A program made the translations under genes and the position numbers. The notes below the pieces were generated by a model that saw only the letters and a program-made list of their open reading frames with translations, was not told the origin of the DNA and ran no database searches. Positions 1 through 5,784 of a stretch of DNA of 11,636 bases are shown here, one piece after another. Each line of letters starts with the position of its first letter. Position 1 is the stretch's first letter. Location of the stretch: assembly GCA_035532755.1 (NCBI GenBank), contig DATKQI010000084.1, positions 1-11,636 of the forward strand. The letters run 5' to 3'. This DNA comes from DATKQI01 sp035532755 (lineage in GTDB: Bacteria; Pseudomonadota; Alphaproteobacteria; Acetobacterales; Acetobacteraceae).

Positions 1-1
1 G

Positions 2-76
2 CGCCGGGTTGGCTGGCGGCGGCGCGCAAAACCAAGACTCGATACCATGGGTCGCGATCAGCGAGCCTTGGTATAA
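2..76 (+). CDS. Possible 3' end of a convergent gene (partial)
   Basis: From the window edge a plus-strand frame runs 24 codons to a TAA at 74-76. The peptide is Arg-rich and ends in DQRALV, with no recognisable domain. Its stop lies 9 nt before the hairpin at 85-110, which would fit a gene converging on the ABC operon and sharing that hairpin as a terminator. The tail is too short to prove it is coding. The alternative is a minus-strand gene starting at ATG 48-46, but that has no good ribosome binding site. Confidence 0.2.
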   Translation, partial: RRVGWRRRAKPRLDTMGRDQRALV

Positions 77-84
77 GCGAACCC

Positions 85-110
85 GGCGAGGGGGAAATAT
101 CCCCCTCGCC
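85..110. terminator. Perfect 10-bp hairpin after the ABC operon
   Basis: GGCGAGGGGG (85-94) is the exact reverse complement of CCCCCTCGCC (101-110), with a 6-nt loop AAATAT. It lies 7 nt past the stop codon of the last permease gene. There is no T-run on either side, so it is not a textbook intrinsic terminator. It may be a weak bidirectional terminator or a 3'-end stabiliser of the operon mRNA. Confidence 0.5.
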
Positions 111-116
111 TCCCTT

Positions 117-965
117 CTATCCCTTGACCGCGCCGGCCGTGAGCCCGGCGACGAGATAGCGCTGAAGGAAGGCGAACAGCAGGCACACGGGGATGAGCCC
201 GAGCACGGCAGCCGCCATCATCTGCCCCCAGTCCACCGCGAACTTGCCGATGAAGGTGAGCAGGCCGACGGCGAAGGTCTTGGCTCTGTCGTCGTCGATC
301 AGCATCAGCGCGAACAGCAGCTCGCTCCACGCCGCGGTGAACACGAAGCCGATCGTCGCCCCCATCCCCGGCAGCGCGAGCGGCAGCACCACGCGGCGCA
401 GCGCGCCGGCCCGCGTGCAGCCGTCGATCATCGCCGCCTCCTCCAGCTCGCGCGGCACGCCTTCGAAGAAGGCTTCCATCAGGAAGGTCGCGAAGGGGAT
501 GTTGAAGGCGGTGTAGATCACCACAAGACCGATCAGGCTGTTGGTGAGCCCGAGCGCGCCCATGATGCGGTAGATCGGCGGGATCACCATCACCAGCGGG
601 AACGTCTGCGTCAGCAGCAGCAGGAACGACACGAGCCGCTTGCCGCGGAAGGGAAAGCGGAACAGCGCGTAGCCAGCGGCCGCGGCGATCAGCGTGACGA
701 TCACGGAAGTGGCGGCCGAAACCAGCACGCTGTTGAGGAAGTAGCGCGGGAAATGCGTCGTCGTCAGCACCTGCGCGTAATGCCGCAGCGTGGTGATGCC
801 GGGCCAGGCGGTGATGCCCTCGCGATAGAGCAGCCGTGTCGGCGTGAGCGATATCTTCAGCGTCCAGAACAGGGGAAACAGCGCGAAGGCGACATAAAGC
901 CCGATCGCGCCGTAGAAGCCTGCGCCCAGCACGCGGCGCGAGATGCGGGAACCGCCGGTGATCAT
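117..965 (-). CDS. Carbohydrate-type ABC transporter permease, MalG family
   Basis: This 282-aa integral membrane protein is the second permease half of an ABC importer and moves solute delivered by the periplasmic binding protein. A hydrophobic N-terminal helix spans about residues 15-37, followed by further membrane segments (about 77-103, 112-135, 143-163, 203-223, 250-275). The diagnostic EAA loop, which docks onto the ATPase, is at about 175-195 (EEAAMIDG, then a conserved LP). Length and topology match MalG/UgpE-like proteins. The ATG at 965 is 4 nt after the stop of the upstream permease, so the two are very probably translationally coupled. It is the last gene of the operon. The substrate cannot be read from the sequence; a sugar or polyol is the family default. 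Confidence 0.93.
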   Translation of the reverse strand: MITGGSRISRRVLGAGFYGAIGLYVAFALFPLFWTLKISLTPTRLLYREGITAWPGITTLRHYAQVLTTTHFPRYFLNSVLVSAATSVIVTLIAAAAGYALFRFPFRGKRLVSFLLLLTQTFPLVMVIPPIYRIMGALGLTNSLIGLVVIYTAFNIPFATFLMEAFFEGVPRELEEAAMIDGCTRAGALRRVVLPLALPGMGATIGFVFTAAWSELLFALMLIDDDRAKTFAVGLLTFIGKFAVDWGQMMAAAVLGLIPVCLLFAFLQRYLVAGLTAGAVKG

Positions 966-969
966 GCGT

Positions 970-1896
970 TCAACCCGCGGTGGCGAAGATGTGCCGCACG
1001 CGGATCAACCCCAGCGCGTACAGCACGAGCAGCGCCAGCAACAGCACGGCCACGGTGGACGCATAGCCCTTGTCGAGCGATTCGAAGGCGGTGACATAGA
1101 CATAGGTGGCGATCGTGTTGGTCGCGCCCGCCGGCCCGCCATGCGTCATCACGAAGATCAGGTCGGCGAAGGTGGCGATCCAGATGGTGCGCAGCATCAC
1201 CGTGATGGCGATGGTCGGCGCGATGAACGGCAGCGTGACATGGAAGAACCGCTGCCACGGGCCGGCACCGTCGATGGCGGAGGCTTCGTAGAGCGCATCG
1301 GGCACCGATTTCAGCGCCGCGAGCAGCGTGATCGCGAAGAACGGAATGCCGAACCACACGTTCGCGATGATCGGCCCCCACATCGCAACACCTGGCTCGG
1401 CAAGGATGTTGGTCGGGGTCTTCTGCAAGCCGATCGCGGCGAGCCAGTGCGGGATCGGCCCGATCACCGGGTTGAACAGCCACGCCCACACCAGCCCGGC
1501 CAGGAAGCTCGGCACCGCCCAGGGCAGGAACACCAGCGCCTGCACCAGCCGCCGGCCGACGAACGGGCGCACCAGCAGCAGCGCGAGCCCGAGCCCCAGC
1601 AGGAACTGGAGCACCAGGCTGCCCGCCGTCCACCACAGCGTGTTGAACAGCGCCTGCCGCAACTCCGGGTCCGTCAGCATCCGCCGGTACTGCGCGAGGC
1701 CGACGTAATGCGATCCGAACGCGCTGAACCGCCGGAAGGAATAGGCGATGCCGAGCACCAGCGGCACCAGCAGCACGACGGCCAGGATCAGCAGCGCCGG
1801 GCTGAGATACACCCACGGCTCGGCCGCCGCCGCAACCCGCCGCCGGCGCAAGCCGGCGGCGGGCAGACCATCGAGCGTCGATGCAGCAGCCCGCAT
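970..1896 (-). CDS. Carbohydrate-type ABC transporter permease, MalF family
   Basis: This 308-aa membrane protein is the first permease subunit and partners the downstream MalG-type protein. The membrane helices are at roughly 30-54, 85-110, 117-142, 170-195, 227-250 and 278-300. The EAA loop is at about 203-223 (YEASAIDG, then TLP), with the conserved glycine at the expected place. A start at ATG 1896 lies 7 nt after the binding-protein stop. An in-frame ATG at 1935 would add 13 residues and overlap that gene by 32 nt, so I prefer 1896, although neither has a strong ribosome binding site. MalF itself is longer; this size fits the common LacF/UgpA-like class. Confidence 0.92.
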   Translation of the reverse strand: MRAAASTLDGLPAAGLRRRRVAAAAEPWVYLSPALLILAVVLLVPLVLGIAYSFRRFSAFGSHYVGLAQYRRMLTDPELRQALFNTLWWTAGSLVLQFLLGLGLALLLVRPFVGRRLVQALVFLPWAVPSFLAGLVWAWLFNPVIGPIPHWLAAIGLQKTPTNILAEPGVAMWGPIIANVWFGIPFFAITLLAALKSVPDALYEASAIDGAGPWQRFFHVTLPFIAPTIAITVMLRTIWIATFADLIFVMTHGGPAGATNTIATYVYVTAFESLDKGYASTVAVLLLALLVLYALGLIRVRHIFATAG

Positions 1897-1903
1897 CGGC
1901 CGG

Positions 1904-3178
1904 TCAATGCGCCGGATGCTTGGCCATGTAGGCAAGCTGCCGCTTCGTCAGGTAGGCCGCCCACCGGTCCGCCACCTGCTTCGCGCTCTTCTGCCCCAGC
2001 AGCGCCTGCTGGTAGGATTTCAGCGAGAGGTCGTCGAAGAAATAGGCGAAATCCGGCAGGTAGGTCGGGTATTCCACGAACACGTATTTCTGCGGGTTCT
2101 TCAGCTCGTCGAAGAAACCCTTGTAGTTCGCGGTCGCGAAATGCGGGTCCTTCCGCGCGGAATCATAGATCGGCAGCGTGCCGACCAGCTTCGACCATGC
2201 AAGGTTGTCTTGCGGCGAGAGCAGGGTGGAGATCAGTTTCCAATCCGCCCCCTTGTGCTTCGAATGCGCGAAGATCGCCCACCCGCCGTAGCCGAGCGTG
2301 GGGTACGCCTTGCCCGAGGGCCCCACCGGCATCGGCGCCACCGCGAAATCCTTCGGGTTCATCTTGCCCACGATGCCGATCAGCGAATCCGGGTCCTGGT
2401 CCAGCATCGCGCAGGTGCCGGTATAGAAGCCCGATACCACCTCGTTGAAAGCCCAGCTCACCGAATCCTTGGGCGCATAGCCATGGCGATAGATGTCCAT
2501 CAGCATCTGCAAGCCCTTGATCGCGCCCGGCTCGCTGAAGATCGAGGTGCCGTTCGGATTGAAGTAGCCGGGCTTGCCGTCCATCGTGTCCATGAACATC
2601 TGCACCGGCGCGAACCCGCCGGCCCCGCCGCGCAGGCAGTAGCCGTATTTCCCCGGCAGCTTCGACAGCTTCGCCGCGTCGTCATAGAACTGCTGCATCG
2701 TCGCCGGCGGGCCGGACAGGCCGGCCTGCTTGAACAGCTTCGTGTTCCACAGCAATCCATGCACGTAGTAGCCATACGGGATCTGGTACAGCTTCCCGCC
2801 GACGGAGGTGCCCACCTTCTCGGCAAGCGGGCCGATCTTCGCGTGATCCGGCCACGCGTTGAAGTCGGCCTGCATGTCGAACAGCTTGCCGTTGCCGCCG
2901 TACAGACCGAGCCAACGGTCCGGCATCTCCACCACATCGGGCGTATCGCCCGCCTGCACCATGCTCAGCAGCTTCTGGAACGCGGTGCCCCAGGCGAGCG
3001 AGGTCAGCTTCACATGGATGCCGGGATTGGCCTTCTCGAACGCCGCGATCTGGCTTTTCAGCAGCACCGTGCGCGGCGGGCTGGTGATGACCTCGACCAT
3101 CCGGATGGTGGTGGCGGCCATTGCCTGGGACGCGGGCAGCAGCCCGGCGAAAGCGGCGGCCAGAATCAGCTTCTTCAT
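1904..3178 (-). CDS. ABC transporter substrate-binding protein, family 1
   Basis: This 424-aa periplasmic protein captures the solute for the two permeases. It begins with a Sec signal peptide: KK at 2-3, a hydrophobic core (LILAAAFAGLL) and a signal-peptidase I site AMA|ATT after residue 21. The mature part has the family-1 fold features: an early IAAFEKANPGIHV segment, a GDTPDVV motif, a hinge region and the late LGYGGWAIF segment. The start is fixed by AAGGAGGA at 3187-3194, 8 nt before ATG 3178. The longer frame opening at 3247 runs into the PLP gene and would bury the signal peptide. The gene lies 20 nt after the PLP-enzyme stop. The ligand is unknown. Confidence 0.93.
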   Translation of the reverse strand: MKKLILAAAFAGLLPASQAMAATTIRMVEVITSPPRTVLLKSQIAAFEKANPGIHVKLTSLAWGTAFQKLLSMVQAGDTPDVVEMPDRWLGLYGGNGKLFDMQADFNAWPDHAKIGPLAEKVGTSVGGKLYQIPYGYYVHGLLWNTKLFKQAGLSGPPATMQQFYDDAAKLSKLPGKYGYCLRGGAGGFAPVQMFMDTMDGKPGYFNPNGTSIFSEPGAIKGLQMLMDIYRHGYAPKDSVSWAFNEVVSGFYTGTCAMLDQDPDSLIGIVGKMNPKDFAVAPMPVGPSGKAYPTLGYGGWAIFAHSKHKGADWKLISTLLSPQDNLAWSKLVGTLPIYDSARKDPHFATANYKGFFDELKNPQKYVFVEYPTYLPDFAYFFDDLSLKSYQQALLGQKSAKQVADRWAAYLTKRQLAYMAKHPAH

Positions 3179-3186
3179 TGCGGCAT

Positions 3187-3194
3187 TCCTCCTT
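3187..3194 (-). promoter_or_regulatory. Strong ribosome binding site of the solute-binding protein
   Basis: On the minus strand this reads AAGGAGGA, close to a perfect anti-Shine-Dalgarno match, and lies 8 nt before ATG 3178. It decides the start codon. As the strongest site in the operon, it should help the binding protein be made in excess over the permeases. Confidence 0.85.
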
Positions 3195-3198
3195 CCTG

Positions 3199-4392
3199 TC
3201 ATTTCCTGTTGTCCGATGCAGCCAGCGCGCGTTCGAGATCGCTCCACAAATCCTCGGGGTTTTCCAGGCCCACGTGCAGCCGCACGGTCTGCGGCGCCAC
3301 GCCGAAGTAAGACATCGAGTTGCTCCCCGGCGTCTGCTTCAGGCTCGCCCGCGCCGGCACCACCAGGCTTTCGTGGCCGCCCCAGCTCACGCCCATGCGG
3401 AACAGGCGCAGCGCATCGACAAAGCGCGGGATGTCGATCGTGTCATCGGCCTCGAAGGAGAACAGCCCGCTGAAGCCGCCAAGCGTGGCGCGGCCGGGGT
3501 GGTTGGAAAACACCGGATGCATCACCCGCCGCACCGCGGGATGCTGCCGCAGCCTGCGCGCGATCAGCAGCCCGCTCGCCTCGTGCCGCTGCAGCCGCAG
3601 CGGCAGCGTGCGCAGCCCGCGGATCAGCAGCCATGCCTCGAACGGCGAGAGCTTCGCGCCGAGATACGGATAGGTCCGCTCGTTGATCCGCTGGATCAGC
3701 TCCGCCGGCCCGGCCACCACGCCGGCCACGGTGTCCGAATGCCCGCCGATGTATTTGGAAGCCGAGTGCAGCACGAGGTCGATCCCGTGGCGCAGCGGCT
3801 GCTGGAACACCGGCGTCGCCCAGGAATTGTCGATCATCGTGGTCACGCCCTGCGCGCGCGCTGCCGTCGCCAGCCGCGGCAGGTCCTGCAATTCGAACAT
3901 GATCGAGCTGGGCGATTCCAGGTACAGCACCCGCGCGCCCGGCAGTGCGGCTTCCACGGCGGCCGCATCCGATCCGTCCACATAGTCCACGGTGATGCCG
4001 AGTTCCGGCAGCAGCCGCTGGAACAGCCGGAACGCATCGCCATACACATGCCGCACCACCAGGATGCGGTCTCCCGCTCCGGCGAAGGCGAGCACCGAAG
4101 CGCTGATCGCCCCCATGCCGGAGGAGAACGCCCGCGCCGCCTCGGCATGCTCCAGGGCCGCGATCCGCTGTTCGAAGGCCTGCACCGTCGGGTTGTCGCC
4201 CCGGCTGTACACCGGGCGCCGCCGCTGCCCGGAAAACGCGTCCTCCATCTCCTGGTAGCTGCGGAAGGTGAACAGCGAGGTCTGGTAGATCGGCGGCACC
4301 ACCGGATCGAACGGCAGGTCCTCGTCATGCGCCAGCAGCGTCGCGGCGCGCTCCAGCATCGCTTCCCGGTCCGTCAGGCTCAGCTCATCCAT
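3199..4392 (-). CDS. Cys/Met-metabolism PLP-dependent enzyme (cystathionine gamma-synthase/lyase-like)
   Basis: This 397-aa fold-type I PLP enzyme belongs to the trans-sulfuration family, whose members do beta/gamma-elimination or replacement on sulfur amino acids and related substrates. Visible motifs are YSRGDNPT (62-69; Tyr and Arg bind the neighbour's PLP phosphate), SSGM (90-93), Y117 stacking on the cofactor, ESPSS (159-163), DNSWATP (188-194), the Schiff-base lysine K213 in SASKYIGGHSD, and the C-terminal RLHVGLE carboxylate-binding arginine. Length is typical. ATG 4392 overlaps the GntR stop by 8 nt (ATGGATGA), indicating translational coupling. An upstream in-frame start at 4446 would lie inside the regulator. 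Being between the regulator and importer, it probably acts on the imported compound. Lyase versus synthase cannot be decided here. Confidence 0.9.
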   Translation of the reverse strand: MDELSLTDREAMLERAATLLAHDEDLPFDPVVPPIYQTSLFTFRSYQEMEDAFSGQRRRPVYSRGDNPTVQAFEQRIAALEHAEAARAFSSGMGAISASVLAFAGAGDRILVVRHVYGDAFRLFQRLLPELGITVDYVDGSDAAAVEAALPGARVLYLESPSSIMFELQDLPRLATAARAQGVTTMIDNSWATPVFQQPLRHGIDLVLHSASKYIGGHSDTVAGVVAGPAELIQRINERTYPYLGAKLSPFEAWLLIRGLRTLPLRLQRHEASGLLIARRLRQHPAVRRVMHPVFSNHPGRATLGGFSGLFSFEADDTIDIPRFVDALRLFRMGVSWGGHESLVVPARASLKQTPGSNSMSYFGVAPQTVRLHVGLENPEDLWSDLERALAASDNRK

Positions 4393-5116
4393 GCGTCCGC
4401 AATCCCTGCCGTGCGGCGGCGCGCCGAAGGTCCTCGCGCGTCGCATCCATCAGTTTCAGCGCCTCCGCCCGCGCACCAGCCGGATCGCGCCGCGCGATCG
4501 CCTCGAACATCGTGCGATGGAACGGGAAGCTCGCATGGCCGAATTCGCGCATATCCAGCGGGTATTCCCAGAACCGGTGCAGCGTGTCGCGCACCGTGCT
4601 CACGATCTGCACGAACAGCGGGTTGCCCGCGGTGGCGATCACCAGCTGATGAAAGTCCCAGTCCTCATCCGCCGAAGCGCCATCCCGCTCGCGGAATGCA
4701 ACCTCAAGCCGCTCCAGCCGCACGCCGATGGCGGCGATCTCGGTCGCACTCGCCCGCTCCGCGCACAGCGCCGCGGCCTCGCTTTCCAGCGCCCGGCGCA
4801 AATCCAGCAGATGCATCAGATCGGCCACATCCCCCGCCGTCACCGTCAGCGGCATGTGCACGCTGTCCGGGGAGACGGGCTTGACCAGATAGGTGCCGGA
4901 CCCCTTGCGGATCTCGACGATGCCCAGCCCCTCCCACCGCTTCATCGCCTCGCGGATGGTGGAGCGGCCGACGGCCAGCCGCTCCGCCAGTTCCCGCTCG
5001 GTCGGCAGGCGCATCCCCGGCGCGATGGCGCTGTCCGCGATGAAGCGCGCCACGGCGGCCAGCACCGCCTGCTCGCGCGTCTCGCTTCGGATCGGTGCCA
5101 GCGTTGCGATCGACAT
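4385..5116 (-). CDS. GntR-family regulator, FadR subfamily (FCD domain)
   Basis: This 243-aa transcriptional regulator is probably a local repressor of its own operon. The N-terminal winged helix (about 12-80) shows the GntR signature: IAPGMRLPTERELAERL, then VGRSTIREAMKRWEGLGIV, then KGSGTYL. The C-terminal helical FCD effector domain covers about 90-230, with LLDLRRALESEAA, DWDFHQLVIATAGNPLF and FHRTMFEAI. The first two metal-ligand positions (D and H) are visible, but the last His of the usual site seems replaced near LKLMDAT, so metal binding is uncertain. The start at ATG 5116 gives a normal N-terminus; the frame is open further to 5338, but that part is not GntR-like and overlaps the promoter. 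It is the first gene of the operon. Confidence 0.92.
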   Translation of the reverse strand: MSIATLAPIRSETREQAVLAAVARFIADSAIAPGMRLPTERELAERLAVGRSTIREAMKRWEGLGIVEIRKGSGTYLVKPVSPDSVHMPLTVTAGDVADLMHLLDLRRALESEAAALCAERASATEIAAIGVRLERLEVAFRERDGASADEDWDFHQLVIATAGNPLFVQIVSTVRDTLHRFWEYPLDMREFGHASFPFHRTMFEAIARRDPAGARAEALKLMDATREDLRRAAARQGLRTHG

Positions 5117-5134
5117 GCCGGTTGAGTGTCGCCC

Positions 5135-5160
5135 AAATTGGTCTGATGACTGGCCAATTT
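5135..5160. promoter_or_regulatory. Candidate GntR operator (26-bp dyad)
   Basis: AAATTGG (5135-5141) and CCAATTT (5154-5160) are perfect 7-bp inverted arms around a 12-nt centre. Extending inward, 9 of 11 positions match (AAATTGG, then Y, C, W, G). The arms contain TTGG(T/C)C, reminiscent of the TGGT half-sites of FadR-type operators. It sits 18 nt before the GntR start and covers the predicted -10 region, the expected place for autorepression. Confidence 0.6.
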
Positions 5161-5185
5161 CCGCAGGATGACAGCCGCGTGTCAA
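5156..5185 (-). promoter_or_regulatory. Predicted sigma70-type promoter of the GntR-PLP-ABC operon
   Basis: On the minus strand a perfect -35 hexamer TTGACA (5185-5180) is followed after 18 nt by GAAATT (5161-5156), a weak -10. The predicted start is about 35-40 nt before the GntR ATG. The -10 overlaps the dyad at 5135-5160, so bound regulator would block polymerase. Confidence 0.5.
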
Positions 5186-5259
5186 GTAGGCAGGTTCGTA
5201 CGCCCCATCAGGTCCGAATTCCGCGTGCGCCGGAACAACCGGAACCTGCCCCTGTCGAT

Positions 5260-5685
5260 CTATCCCTTGGCGGCCTCGGGGATCATCTCGATCTGCCCGG
5301 TCACCTGTCCGCCGTCCTCGACCCGCAGGCGATGGCACCGGATCTTGCCGAGGGCGCGTCCGGTCGCGTGCACCAGCAGACTGGTGCGTGTCGTGAGCGT
5401 GCCGTCGATCGTGCCCGCGATCTCGGCCGTCTCGACCTCGATCTCGCCCTTGAAAAGACCGCCGAGCGGCACCGACAGCTCGGCCGCATGGATCATGGTG
5501 GCCTCGACAGTGCCTTCCACCACCAACCGCTCGGCGTCCTGCACCGTGCCTTGCAGGCTGATGCCGCGGCCGACAACCAGTGTGCGTCGCTCGGCAGGCC
5601 TTTGCGCCGGGGCACGCGCCGCATCGGGGGGCGCGGGGCGTGCCGGCACAGGCATGGGGGGTGCGGCAAACGGATTCAAAGCCAC
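5260..5685 (-). CDS. Bactofilin (polymer-forming cytoskeletal protein)
   Basis: This 141-aa protein is of the bactofilin (DUF583) family, which self-assembles into membrane-associated filaments used for cell shape, stalks or localisation of wall enzymes. Residues 1-34 are Ala/Pro-rich and look disordered. Residues about 36-133 form the right-handed beta-helix core, with repeated G-x-(V/I/L) turns: VVGRGISLQGTV, VVEGTVEA, GLFKGEIEVETAEIAGTIDGTL, KIRCHRLRVEDGGQVTGQI. Initiation is assigned to GTG 5685, because AAGGAGG (5693-5699) stands exactly 7 nt before it; an in-frame ATG at 5751 has no such site. It lies 99 nt downstream of the EF-G-like gene on the same strand. No M23 peptidase, a frequent partner, is nearby. 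Confidence 0.88.
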   Translation of the reverse strand: MALNPFAAPPMPVPARPAPPDAARAPAQRPAERRTLVVGRGISLQGTVQDAERLVVEGTVEATMIHAAELSVPLGGLFKGEIEVETAEIAGTIDGTLTTRTSLLVHATGRALGKIRCHRLRVEDGGQVTGQIEMIPEAAKG

Positions 5686-5692
5686 GATGATA

Positions 5693-5699
5693 CCTCCTT
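5693..5699 (-). promoter_or_regulatory. Ribosome binding site deciding the bactofilin GTG start
   Basis: The minus strand reads AAGGAGG, then 7 nt, then GTG (5685-5683). This is the strongest start signal near the gene and supports a GTG start 22 codons inside the longest open frame. Confidence 0.8.
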
Positions 5700-5784
5700 G
5701 GAAAACAATGATGTGTTGAACGTCGCCCTTCGTGTCCTCATCACGAATCAATCAGGCCCCTGTCTCGATCAGGCCTCGGTCCCG

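Noticed and set aside
85..110. Classical intrinsic terminator
   Set aside because: The stem is perfect, but no T-run follows on either strand, so it is only listed as a terminator-like hairpin.
943..2448. Long plus-strand open frame opposite the permease and binding-protein genes
   Set aside because: Its translation is low-complexity Arg/His/Gln/Pro-rich with no domain, as expected of the antisense strand of high-GC genes. The minus-strand frames carry clear ABC transporter motifs.
1748..4884. Overlapping plus-strand open frames (1748-3310 and 3121-4884)
   Set aside because: These are antisense shadows of the binding protein, PLP enzyme and GntR genes, with no recognisable fold and biased composition.
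5751..5775. Direct repeat ATCAGGCC, twice with a 17-nt period
   Set aside because: It is only 8 bp and two copies, between EF-G-like stop and bactofilin start, with no further structure. Chance is likely.
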